Source: Lachnospiraceae bacterium UBA7054 (GTDB lineage Bacteria > Bacillota > Clostridia > Lachnospirales > Lachnospiraceae). Taken from it: 38,699 nucleotides of DNA. Location: NCBI GenBank assembly GCA_002492725.1, contig DLAF01000070.1:10642-49340 (forward strand), written 5' to 3'. The position numbers and the translations under genes are program-made. The notes under the pieces are model-generated. The model was given only the letters and a program-made list of their open reading frames with translations, was not told the origin of the DNA and did not search any database. Position 1 is the stretch's first letter, and each line of letters begins with the position of its first letter. Below, one piece after another: positions 23,109-31,073 of the stretch.

Positions 23109-25919
23109 CTAATTAGATGCACCCGGAAGAGTAACGTTAACTGTCAAAGTCTTTTTCTTGCCCAAAGTCTGTGCGGTAATCTTTGCTTTTCCTACGCCGA
23201 TTGCATATAGTTTGCCATCGTTTCCAACCGTTACGACACTCTTTCCCTTCTTATCTACGCTGTAAGTCACAGCTCCGCGATTATCTGTGCCCTGTTCTTG
23301 CCAGTCAGAGCCGCTCTTTACGTATGACTTAAGCTGCTCGGTTCCGCCAAGGGTAAGATCCAGCGTGTTTTTGCTGTTATGATTCTTGCCACCCATAAAT
23401 AAGTCTGGTGTACCGTCTTCTTTTAAGCCTTTTGCAATTGCCAAATCTGCCGTCTTTTTAATGATAGAAACGGTAGCTGTCGCTTTCAAACCTTTTTCCG
23501 TCTCTACGGTGATTCGATAGATATCTCCGGCTTTCGGACTCGGTAAGCTGATTGACGGTTTGGCACTCGTAATGTTATTCTGATGTTTATCCACAACAGG
23601 TGTTGGTGTGCCCCAACCATTACTTTCCTTCTTTTCCCATGTCCACTTTAAAATCTTGTCAGATTTCTTATCGTACTTTTTCGGACCAAAAACAGCTTCC
23701 GGTTTAACATTTTGCTTCTGAGGATTATCTTTTTTGTCCAGTTTTTCAGCCATAACAATCTGAGACTGCTTCATGGTAATAGAAGTAACAGGCTGCGTAA
23801 CGGAAACCTCAATGGTTGCCTTGACCTGTTTTGCCCTATTTTTACCATCCAGACAAATACCGCTTACGGTAATCTTTGCTTTACCGATTCCTTTTGCCGT
23901 AAGAGTTGTCTGTCCGCCTCTGGTTTTGCTGATCGCAACAACCTTCGGCTTGTCGGTTTGCCAACTCAAAGTCGATGCTAATTTATCTGCCTCTACTCCT
24001 TCGGCTGTTCCACCCTTAACAGTTGCCGTATAGGTGACGTTCTTGGGAATGGTAAGCGTATCCTTCGGCTTTGCCGGTTTGGCTGTCACAGAAACACCAC
24101 TTGTCTTAGGCGTAGCAGTTACATCTACAATTGGATCCTTTGAATCGGATGCCTTTACGGTAAAGCCGGTAATGCTGCTCTGCTTTACATTTAACGTAAT
24201 TGTGGTTGACTGAAGAGGAGTCTTCTTGTCAGCTTGCTTCGCTTTAGTTGCCAGCTTGATTGTAACCGTATTCTGATCACTCATCTTCTGGTTGCTAATG
24301 GTAAGAAGACCGCTCTTGCTGATTTTCGCATTTGTATTCTTTTTTCCACCGTCTTTTTCTACAGTCCAGACAACGGCTTCGGTATTGCCCTTGGGATTCC
24401 TGATTGCTTCCAATTGATATGTCTGTCCGGTATATACGGTATCAATAGCCTCCAATCCGCCAATCTCAAGACTGGTCAGAGTGGCCTTAACCTTAACGTT
24501 CAGAGTAGCCGCTTTGGTGCTGGAAGGTTTTGCCGTAATCTTTGCCGAGCCAACCGTTCCCGGAGCAACAAGCGTTACTGTCCTTACTACTGTGCCGTCC
24601 TGCGATGTTTCGCTCTTGGAGGATTTCACTTTCACAACAGCTGTTTTGTTGGAAGAATAGGAAATCTCATCCGTTACCTTTAATTTCTGTACTTCGCCGT
24701 CTTTTTCAAGAGCACCATTTGCATCTACACCAATATATTCTGTGCCCTCGGAAAGCTCCATCTTCTTAGAGAGATACTTGCCATTAGTTCCGTTAGGCGC
24801 ATCCGGCTTGGTTGTCAAAGGTGTTTTATCATTCTTGGAAGCTACCAGTACATTTATTTTTGCATAGACTTGTACCTTAATCTCCTTGCCGTCGCCGCGC
24901 CAAGCGATATCGTCGGCACTGGTTCCGCCAAGGTCAACATCGGGTGTAATCTTGGTGATCTTTTTGCCTTCAGCATCAACAAAGATGATCTTGGAAGCAG
25001 GCACGCCCTTTTCATTCTTGTCCGCAGCAACTACCCATTTGGTACTTGCGCCCTCTTTTTCGCCTGATACATAGATGGTAAAAGGCTTTTCTGCCTTTTT
25101 GACGGTAACCACGCCGGCAGCGTTGACGGTTGCCACTTTGGTATCACTGGAAGTCCAGGTAAGGGTATCATTCGATGTCTTTGTCGTACGTATGAGATAC
25201 TTGCTCAGATCAATCGTATGTTTTTCATATACCTTGGGTTCCTCTTGTTTATCCGGATTACCCGCCTCTAAATCCCAGGCAAAATCAAGTTTTGTACTGT
25301 ATTCCTTAATGGTGACCTTTGCAAATGCCTCATATACGGTGGCATTTTCTTTGTTTGCATATTCCTTGACTTCGCTACTCTCGGCATCAACATACCACGA
25401 ATTGTTGATAGATGCTCTGATATACAGTTCTTTCTGTGTACCCTGCTTCGGATTCAACTTAGCTATGGTTCTGTCACCCGCGTCTGCGGCAAGCCCGAGA
25501 GCTTCAGCCGCTTTGGGATCCCATTGCTTATCGGCATTTAAAACCTGCCAGTGAATTTTGGACTGCAGCTTTTTGAGTGGGTCAATGGGATTTCCTTCTT
25601 CATCCTCTTTCTTGCCGTCTTCACCCGTTTTCAGTTCGCCATCCAGCAGAATCTCCGCCTTCAGCGTCTCCTCATTTCCTACCAATGCTTCGATATTCTC
25701 TCGATCCAGAGAAATACCTCTAATGACAACATCATTGTCATTCAGCACACCGGAACCCGTATCAGTATTTGTAACGGTACCGGTGCCACTTTCAATATCA
25801 TCATTATTGGTACCATCCGCTATACTGAATACGCTATTCAGAGGCGCTGCTGATGCTGTCAACGGTGTCCCAACCAGCATAGCTGCTGTGAGCGTAAACA
25901 CCATTGCCTTTTGAAGCAA
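23109..25919 (-). CDS. Secreted Ig-like repeat protein, silent copy without start signals
   Basis: About 936 residues if read from the TTG at 25919. The signal-peptide sequence is nearly identical to that of the expressed copy from KKLL onward (KAMVFTLTAAMLVGTPLT). The mature part is homologous but clearly divergent, with several Big_2-like domains (LTWTSSDTKVATVNAAG, KAKITVSG). In this orientation the reading frame has no ATG before the signal peptide. The position matching the paralogue's ATG is TGA, just before AGC-AAG-AAA-AAG. I see no ribosome site or promoter upstream. Over more than 900 codons the frame is intact, which argues against simple decay. I infer a silent alternative cassette that becomes expressed after inversion. 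A short product from the internal ATG at codon 6 cannot be excluded. Confidence 0.8.
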   Translation of the reverse strand: MLQKAMVFTLTAAMLVGTPLTASAAPLNSVFSIADGTNNDDIESGTGTVTNTDTGSGVLNDNDVVIRGISLDRENIEALVGNEETLKAEILLDGELKTGEDGKKEDEEGNPIDPLKKLQSKIHWQVLNADKQWDPKAAEALGLAADAGDRTIAKLNPKQGTQKELYIRASINNSWYVDAESSEVKEYANKENATVYEAFAKVTIKEYSTKLDFAWDLEAGNPDKQEEPKVYEKHTIDLSKYLIRTTKTSNDTLTWTSSDTKVATVNAAGVVTVKKAEKPFTIYVSGEKEGASTKWVVAADKNEKGVPASKIIFVDAEGKKITKITPDVDLGGTSADDIAWRGDGKEIKVQVYAKINVLVASKNDKTPLTTKPDAPNGTNGKYLSKKMELSEGTEYIGVDANGALEKDGEVQKLKVTDEISYSSNKTAVVKVKSSKSETSQDGTVVRTVTLVAPGTVGSAKITAKPSSTKAATLNVKVKATLTSLEIGGLEAIDTVYTGQTYQLEAIRNPKGNTEAVVWTVEKDGGKKNTNAKISKSGLLTISNQKMSDQNTVTIKLATKAKQADKKTPLQSTTITLNVKQSSITGFTVKASDSKDPIVDVTATPKTSGVSVTAKPAKPKDTLTIPKNVTYTATVKGGTAEGVEADKLASTLSWQTDKPKVVAISKTRGGQTTLTAKGIGKAKITVSGICLDGKNRAKQVKATIEVSVTQPVTSITMKQSQIVMAEKLDKKDNPQKQNVKPEAVFGPKKYDKKSDKILKWTWEKKESNGWGTPTPVVDKHQNNITSAKPSISLPSPKAGDIYRITVETEKGLKATATVSIIKKTADLAIAKGLKEDGTPDLFMGGKNHNSKNTLDLTLGGTEQLKSYVKSGSDWQEQGTDNRGAVTYSVDKKGKSVVTVGNDGKLYAIGVGKAKITAQTLGKKKTLTVNVTLPGASN

Positions 25920-25926
25920 CTTTTTC
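25858..25926 (-). repeat. Inverted repeat IR-B (69 bp)
   Basis: Partner of IR-A at 20276-20344: 67 of 69 positions are identical in reverse complement. The two differences lie close together just inside the core spacer. Outside IR-B the sequence toward the recombinase has no similarity to the promoter side of IR-A apart from GAAG. Confidence 0.9.
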
Positions 25927-25937
25927 TTGCTTCAAAA
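25909..25937. other. Putative tyrosine-recombinase core site
   Basis: Arms TTTTGAAGCAA (25909-25919) and TTGCTTCAAAA (25927-25937) are perfect 11-bp reverse complements around the 7-bp spacer CTTTTTC. Such a layout is standard for tyrosine recombinase core sites. The spacer and the gene-side arm recur in IR-A (20276-20293, one change in the arm). There the outer arm is degenerate and keeps only GAAG. Confidence 0.65.
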
Positions 25938-26010
25938 TAGGTCGCTAATTACAGTATTTGCAGCTATTATCTTTTGCCATTTCTATTTTACGCCAATATA
26001 TACACCAACT

Positions 26011-27141
26011 TTAAATTATTTTAAGCTTTTTTTCAATACTTCGAACTTCTTTCACCTTTTCTTCATCCGTTACGTGTACATATAGATTCATGGTAACGCC
26101 TATGTTTGAGTGCCCCAGAATCATCTGTAGGGTTTTGGGGCGCATACCACCTTCAATACACCGCGTAGCAAAGGTATGTCGCAGAACGTGCATGGAAAAG
26201 CGTTCGATACCAGCCTTGTCACAATAATAAAACAATATGGAATCGTAGGTACTGTTTTTTATTGGAGTACCCGTTTTGCAGAGAAAGACATGATCTAAAA
26301 ACTCTGTCGTACGAATATCCAATGAAATCAGCTTTTCTTTTTGATTTTTCAGAATATTGACAGCCTCCTGCGTTAAAGGGACATCTCTGACACTGTTTTT
26401 TGTTTTGGGATCTCCAATCTTCCATTCACCTGTGGAATGCCGATATTCCATTGTTCGGCGAATATGCAGCACCCGTTTTTCAAAATCTACATCAGACCAA
26501 CGCAGGCCGATCATTTCACCAGTTCGAAGTCCCGTCTGCAAAAGCAGGGCATATTGATTGTAAGTGCTGGTTCCTTTTATGGTTTCCAGAAATAATTTTT
26601 GCTCTTTAATGGTCAATGCCCGCATGGCCTTTGCTTTTCTGCCACTCGTACATTTTACACTCTTTGTCACCGGATTTTTGGCAAGCAGTTCATTTTCAAC
26701 CGCACTGTCAAACATCATCCGCATGACAAGTCTGGTTTGTTCAATAACGGAATTAGAGTATCTGCTTGCCATCTGATTTAGTACACTTTGGCAATGTAGT
26801 GGTTTGATTTCTTTTAAGAGCATGTCACCAATAAAAGGCTTTATGTTTTTTTCGTAACGTTCATTGTAATTTCTCCGCGTATTGAACCGGATATTATCGC
26901 CTTTGATGTTATCAATCCAATAATAATACCATGCGTCTGCAGTTTGATTTTCACCTTGTAGGACATTCGTTTGTTTGTCGTCAAATTGCGCGTCAGCCAG
27001 CCATTGCCGACATTCCTGCAATTTTTGAAAGTACCGTTGCCTGCGCTTTCCCAGCTTATCTGTAAATCTTGCCGTATATAATCCGTCTTTTCTCTGGCAT
27101 ATGCCGATTCCTAACTCTTTTCCTTTCAGATCCTTGCCCAT
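26011..27141 (-). CDS. Tyrosine recombinase, phage/Tn916 integrase type
   Basis: A 376-residue site-specific recombinase. It has an N-terminal AP2-like arm-binding domain (about residues 10-55), a SAM-like core-binding domain (about 70-165) and a catalytic domain. All catalytic residues are present: R206 in TGLRTGE, K246 in DPKTKNS, H318 and R321 in HVLRHTFA, H344 in LGHSN and Y354. ATG 27141 has GAGGAG nine bases upstream; ATG 27147 (two codons longer) is possible with only a three-base gap. The stop is 73 bases from the palindromic core site at 25909-25937. No excisionase, relaxase or phage genes are near. The likely job is inversion of the Ig-like gene pair; a leftover integrase of a lost element is the alternative. 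Confidence 0.9.
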   Translation of the reverse strand: MGKDLKGKELGIGICQRKDGLYTARFTDKLGKRRQRYFQKLQECRQWLADAQFDDKQTNVLQGENQTADAWYYYWIDNIKGDNIRFNTRRNYNERYEKNIKPFIGDMLLKEIKPLHCQSVLNQMASRYSNSVIEQTRLVMRMMFDSAVENELLAKNPVTKSVKCTSGRKAKAMRALTIKEQKLFLETIKGTSTYNQYALLLQTGLRTGEMIGLRWSDVDFEKRVLHIRRTMEYRHSTGEWKIGDPKTKNSVRDVPLTQEAVNILKNQKEKLISLDIRTTEFLDHVFLCKTGTPIKNSTYDSILFYYCDKAGIERFSMHVLRHTFATRCIEGGMRPKTLQMILGHSNIGVTMNLYVHVTDEEKVKEVRSIEKKLKII

Positions 27142-27362
27142 AGTCATATTCTCCTCATTTGTATCATCTACAGAATGTCTTCGGAAACGTCTCCAAATGA
27201 TTGGTTTTCCATATTGTAACATAAAAGAAGCTAAGGTGTAGCGGGAAACGACAGGAGTCATCGAAAACAATCTGTAATGATTTTAGCTTTCATTATTTAC
27301 AAGCCCGAAACAGTGTGATATTCTCACTATAAATCCAAATATGGAAAATGGCGGGAAGTAAA

Positions 27363-28493
27363 ATGAAACAGAATAAAAAAATCATCCTGATCGGGCCGGT
27401 ATACCCCTACAAAGGCGGTATCTCCCACTACACGGGACTCATGTGCCGAGAGCTGGCAAAACGGCACGATGTGGAGATGATTTCCTATAAAATGCAGTAC
27501 CCCAAATTCCTGTTTCATAAGGAACAGCGGGATTACAGCAATGACAGCTTCAAAATAGAGGGCGCAAAGTATCTGCTTCACACGGCGAATCCGTTTAACA
27601 TCGTGCGGACGGCGCGCTATATCAGACGAAAGAAGCCGGATCTGGTGATAATCCAGTGGTGGCATCCCTATTTTGCTCCTTGTTATTTTCTTTTAACGCG
27701 GTTTATGGGCAGACAGAACGTTGTGTTCGTCTGCCATAACGTGTTTCCTCATGAGCGGTTTCCATTAGATAAGTTACTTACTGGATTGGCATTAAATAAC
27801 GGGAGTCATTTTATTGTGCATGCGGCAGAAGAGGCAAAAGAATTAACAAAGATCCAACCGAATCCCGACTATGTAGTGACGCCACATCCGACTTATCATG
27901 CGTTTTGTTTTGAGGGCATGAGCAGGGAGCGGGCGCGGGAGAGGCTTCATATCGGGGAAGAAGAACGGATTCTGCTCTTCTTCGGATATGTGAGAGAATA
28001 TAAGGGACTTAAATATCTGCTGCGCGCTATGCCGGAAATAAGCCGTGATGATGAAAAGGTAAAACTTTGGGTCGTGGGAGAGTTTGGCTCAGACAAGGAG
28101 GACTATCTGAAATTGATTCGTGAGCTGGGGATAGAGGATCGAGTGAGGGTGCAGGATTCCTATACGCCTGATCGCGAAGTGGAAAAATATTTTGTGGCGG
28201 CAGATCTAGTGGTGCTTCCCTACACCTCCGCTACCCAGAGCGGGATCGTGCAGATTGCGTATGGGTTTACGAAGCCGGTGGTTGTCACTGATGTGGGGGG
28301 ACTGCCGGACGTGGTGGAGGACGGCAAGACCGGATATGTCGTGGAGCCGGGAAAACCGGAAGCGCTCACAGGGGCGGTGGTCAGATTTTTTCGGGAAAAT
28401 CAGGCGCAGCGGATGCAGGAAAATATTGAGAAAGAGGCGTACCGTTTCTCATGGGAGAGGATGGGGGAGGTTCTGGAGGGGTTTATGAAATGA
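27363..28493 (+). CDS. GT4-family glycosyltransferase
   Basis: A 376-residue GT-B fold enzyme of the GT4 family. The N-terminal Rossmann part starts IILIGPVYPYKGGISHYTGLM, here residues 7-27, with the glycine-rich loop at GGIS. The C-terminal donor-binding part contains LPYTSATQSGIVQIAYGF and KPVVVTDVGGLPDVV (about residues 285-315). It likely adds a sugar during cell-surface polysaccharide synthesis. ATG 27363 follows a GGGAAG-like ribosome site; ATG 27348 is a possible longer start. The 215-base spacer to the divergent recombinase gene holds no gene. It ends 23 bases from the stop of a convergent GT2 gene, with no terminator between. Confidence 0.85.
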   Translation: MKQNKKIILIGPVYPYKGGISHYTGLMCRELAKRHDVEMISYKMQYPKFLFHKEQRDYSNDSFKIEGAKYLLHTANPFNIVRTARYIRRKKPDLVIIQWWHPYFAPCYFLLTRFMGRQNVVFVCHNVFPHERFPLDKLLTGLALNNGSHFIVHAAEEAKELTKIQPNPDYVVTPHPTYHAFCFEGMSRERARERLHIGEEERILLFFGYVREYKGLKYLLRAMPEISRDDEKVKLWVVGEFGSDKEDYLKLIRELGIEDRVRVQDSYTPDREVEKYFVAADLVVLPYTSATQSGIVQIAYGFTKPVVVTDVGGLPDVVEDGKTGYVVEPGKPEALTGAVVRFFRENQAQRMQENIEKEAYRFSWERMGEVLEGFMK

Positions 28494-28516
28494 TGAAAAG
28501 GGAGGCAGCTTATCGA

Positions 28517-29641
28517 TTATACTCTCTTCTTCATCCGTCTCTCCAGCTTTTCACTTATCTGATACTTTCCCACAACGAATCTGATATAATTGATGAGCTG
28601 ATTCAGGAAATAGGCGGATATAATGTGTTTTTTGCGCAGCAGCCTTATAATAATCGTGTTTCGCACAAACCCCTTTTGAGGAGGGACAACGATTGGCGCT
28701 GACTGAATATAGGAAATGCTTTCACAACTGCGAAGCACTTCTATTTTTTCAATCGTTTTATGAGACTGTAATGCCGCCAGATTATCCAACTGCTGCAATG
28801 CGTTTCGACAATGCTGGACATAAAGATATTCGCTCAGAACATGGCTGGAAATCCCATAGTTGGTGAGCTGCCTGCTCACATATGAAATCAGGCGGCGCTG
28901 CCGCTCTTTCAAATCCGGACGATATCTTTTTGCACTGTGATAGGTTTCTGACTCAGAATTGGTGTTCCAGTAATATAATATGTCGGATAAAGTGGATATT
29001 TTTTCGGCGTGCAAAAATAGCTGAAGAAGCATAATAAAGTCGTCTTCATGGGTAACGAAGGTACGAAATTCCATTTTATTATCGTCGATAAGTTTCTTGG
29101 ATATGATACATTTCCATATACTCATATAGATGCTGATCTCATCATTGGAATGCGCAGCAAAGCCCCGAAAGAGCATGGGAAGAAGCAGTTTTTCTGCAAT
29201 TAGCTGTCCGTCAAATACGCAATCTGTATATTGTTCAAAAACAACCTTCCCACCGTTCTTTTTCTGTCGGTAAGAACCGCAGATAGCGGCCTGACTGTTG
29301 TCAATAGCAATTCTTTCTAACATTTTTTGGTACATTTCACTTGAAACTTTATCATCCTGGTCGCAGAACCCGATATAGTCGCCGGTAGCATTGGTAAGAC
29401 CAAAATTTCTGGCATCGCCGATACCGCCGTTTTCCTTGTGGTACACCTGTATTCGGGAGTCTGTCTTCGCCAGTTTTTGACAGAGAGCAAGCGATTTGTC
29501 AGAGGAGCCGTCGTCAATCAGGAGAAGCTCCAGATTCCGATAGGAAGAGGTTAAAAGGTTGTGGACTGTGTTTTCTATATATCGTTCTCCATTGTAGACG
29601 GGTACAATAATACTTAGTTTGGAATTTACGGACATAAGCAC
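28517..29641 (-). CDS. GT2-family glycosyltransferase
   Basis: A 374-residue protein. The GT-A domain at residues 8 to about 220 has SIIVPVYNGERYIENTVHNL, LLIDDGSSDKS and GFCDQDD (DxD-type metal site). The C-terminal 130 residues are basic and have no recognised domain. I use GTG 29641 with AAAGG six bases upstream, while ATG 29635 is the alternative. It has its own promoter on the - strand (29685-29713). It is probably part of a capsule or exopolysaccharide locus that has been rearranged, since it lies opposite its neighbours. Confidence 0.85.
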   Translation of the reverse strand: MLMSVNSKLSIIVPVYNGERYIENTVHNLLTSSYRNLELLLIDDGSSDKSLALCQKLAKTDSRIQVYHKENGGIGDARNFGLTNATGDYIGFCDQDDKVSSEMYQKMLERIAIDNSQAAICGSYRQKKNGGKVVFEQYTDCVFDGQLIAEKLLLPMLFRGFAAHSNDEISIYMSIWKCIISKKLIDDNKMEFRTFVTHEDDFIMLLQLFLHAEKISTLSDILYYWNTNSESETYHSAKRYRPDLKERQRRLISYVSRQLTNYGISSHVLSEYLYVQHCRNALQQLDNLAALQSHKTIEKIEVLRSCESISYIQSAPIVVPPQKGFVRNTIIIRLLRKKHIISAYFLNQLINYIRFVVGKYQISEKLERRMKKRV

Positions 29642-29684
29642 CAGTAACCTTTCAGATCAGGGAAATATTTTTGGAAGCAGATTT

Positions 29685-29713
29685 ATCATAGCATGAAATG
29701 GCAATCTATGCAA
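29685..29713 (-). promoter_or_regulatory. Promoter of GT2 gene 28517-29641
   Basis: Read on the - strand, TTGCAT (29713-29708) is followed after 17 bases by TATGAT (29690-29685). It lies 44 bases before the GTG start codon and back to back with the promoter at 29728-29756. Confidence 0.55.
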
Positions 29714-29727
29714 TTTAAGGTCTGGAC

Positions 29728-29756
29728 TTTACAGCTTTTTAGTAGTTTGCTATACT
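29728..29756 (+). promoter_or_regulatory. Promoter of the 63-residue protein gene
   Basis: TTTACA at 29728-29733 and TATACT at 29751-29756 are 17 bases apart, each matching the consensus in five of six positions. Start of transcription would be near 29763, giving a leader of about 40 bases. Confidence 0.65.
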
Positions 29757-29803
29757 TATTATGTAGTAATCAATATCAGACAAGGTAGAAAGTAGGTGAT
29801 GAA

Positions 29804-29995
29804 ATGCCCTCTAATGGTGAAATTGTGAAAGACGTAGTTGAACAATTCCAAAAGGTGCAGGCGCACATGAAAAATGCCAGAGAGGAGAATGCGACAAAAA
29901 CCTATGATGGATTAAAAAAAGATTATAAATCATTAAAGGCAATACTAAATTCCCTGGGCGTAAATTTGACTGATATTGATGAAATAAAAGAGTAG
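29804..29995 (+). CDS. Small charged helical protein, unknown function
   Basis: A 63-residue protein I do not recognise. It is highly charged and predicted helical over residues 5-52 (EIVKDVVEQFQKVQAHMKN, then DGLKKDYKSLKAIL), with no signal peptide or membrane segment. Evidence that it is real: its own near-consensus promoter, an AGGTGA-type ribosome site just before the ATG, and a strong terminator right after the stop. This makes a compact single-gene unit of about 300 bases between glycosyltransferase genes. Confidence 0.65.
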   Translation: MPSNGEIVKDVVEQFQKVQAHMKNAREENATKTYDGLKKDYKSLKAILNSLGVNLTDIDEIKE

Positions 29996-30005
29996 CAGCA
30001 GATTG

Positions 30006-30056
30006 AAGACGTGGAGTCTGGCGAATTATTGAACGCAGCTCCGCGTCTTATTTTTT
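30006..30056 (+). terminator. Terminator after the 63-residue protein gene
   Basis: AAGACG at 30006-30011 pairs with CGTCTT at 30044-30049. The stem continues through a T-G pair into GGAG/CTCC, giving 11 pairs. TTTTTT follows at 30051-30056. Confidence 0.8.
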
Positions 30057-30113
30057 ATGGTATATGGGAAAAACAGAATTTGAGGCGCATATCAAAACGG
30101 CGGGAGGATAACG

Positions 30114-30980
30114 ATGACACAGGAAACACCATTGATTTCGATTATCGTGCCGGTATATCAGGTAAAAGAGTATGTCGGTGAGTGCATAGAGTCCCTGTTA
30201 ACGCAGACCTACACGAATCTGGAGATTCTTCTGGTAGATGATGGCAGCACGGATGGATCCGGAGCGATATGTGATCAATACGCCGGAAGGGACGATAGGG
30301 TGAGGGTGGTGCATCAGGAGAATCAGGGACCGTCTGTAGCCCGAAATGCAGGGCTGGACTGTGCAAAGGGTGAGTATATTGCTTTTGTAGATTCGGACGA
30401 TGTGGTGCTGCCTGATTTTATAGAAACATTATTTGGGCTTGTGAAAAAATATCAGGCAGACATCGCTGCCTGTGCTTATGTTAAATGTCAGACAAATGAG
30501 TTGGAACGAATTAGAAGTGCAGCCGAAAGCAGCAATTGTGCTGAAAGCGAAGACAAAGATCAGCAGGAGATATGTATGTCTTCAGAGCAGATGCTCCGCC
30601 AATGGCATGGAAGATATAAAAAGTGGGAAACGATTGCGTGGAATAAACTGTATAGAAAAGACATTTTTGATAGAGGGGAAACAGACGCAATACGTTTTCC
30701 GGTGGGCAGGAAGCTTGAGGATGTGCTGACAAGTCATTTGATTGTCGACAATGCAATGCGAGTCGTACTAACCATGCGTGGATTGTATTTGTATCGAATC
30801 AGGCCAGGCAGCCGTGCAAGCCAATCCAGAATGGTTGGACTCATGGGTGAAAACCTCCGTGCCCAGAGAGAGCGGATGGCATTTTTTAAGAAGAAACGAT
30901 ATTGGAGGGCGTATTTAAATCTGCTGGTGGGGTACGTACTGCATGTGGTGTGGTTTGGGTGGATGAGGGTTAAGGGTTAA
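30114..30980 (+). CDS. GT2-family glycosyltransferase
   Basis: A 288-residue GT-A enzyme. Motifs are SIIVPVYQVKEYVGECIESL, LLVDDGSTDGSG, NQGPSVARNAGL and AFVDSDD (DxD metal site near residue 90). A segment rich in Ser, Glu and Asp (about residues 130-150) looks like an insertion. The C-terminus is short, hydrophobic and Trp-rich (LVGYVLHVVWFGWM), possibly a membrane-touching helix. ATG 30114 has GGGAGGA five bases upstream. The three glycosyltransferases between 27.3 and 31.0 kb likely belong to surface polysaccharide synthesis, but their order and orientation suggest a rearranged remnant rather than one operon. Confidence 0.87.
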   Translation: MTQETPLISIIVPVYQVKEYVGECIESLLTQTYTNLEILLVDDGSTDGSGAICDQYAGRDDRVRVVHQENQGPSVARNAGLDCAKGEYIAFVDSDDVVLPDFIETLFGLVKKYQADIAACAYVKCQTNELERIRSAAESSNCAESEDKDQQEICMSSEQMLRQWHGRYKKWETIAWNKLYRKDIFDRGETDAIRFPVGRKLEDVLTSHLIVDNAMRVVLTMRGLYLYRIRPGSRASQSRMVGLMGENLRAQRERMAFFKKKRYWRAYLNLLVGYVLHVVWFGWMRVKG

Positions 30981-30991
30981 AAATGGTGCAG

Positions 30992-31019
30992 TTGTAAAAT
31001 CAATAAAATATGATATAAT
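30992..31019 (+). promoter_or_regulatory. Promoter of the three-gene ATPase unit
   Basis: TTGTAA at 30992-30997, a 16-base spacer, and a perfect extended -10 (TGATATAAT, ending at 31019). A 47-base AT-rich leader follows, and GAGGAG sits seven bases before the ATG at 31074. Confidence 0.75.
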
Positions 31020-31073
31020 AATAAATGTATTTTTTAATAACATAAATGATATGTTCGGACGAGGAGACGCTCC

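Noticed and set aside
24234..25914. Several + strand open frames opposite the silent Ig-like gene
   Set aside because: They are complementary to a repetitive, intact coding frame and look like low-complexity Ser/Val/Leu shadows with no start signals.
26011..27147. Reading the recombinase as evidence for a prophage or ICE
   Set aside because: No excisionase, repressor, relaxase, terminase or structural genes lie on either side; only the recombinase itself is of a mobile-element type.
28451..28702. 83-codon + strand open frame after the GT4 gene
   Set aside because: It overlaps the end of the GT4 gene and is antisense to the conserved-length GT2 gene; no ribosome site and no recognisable domain.
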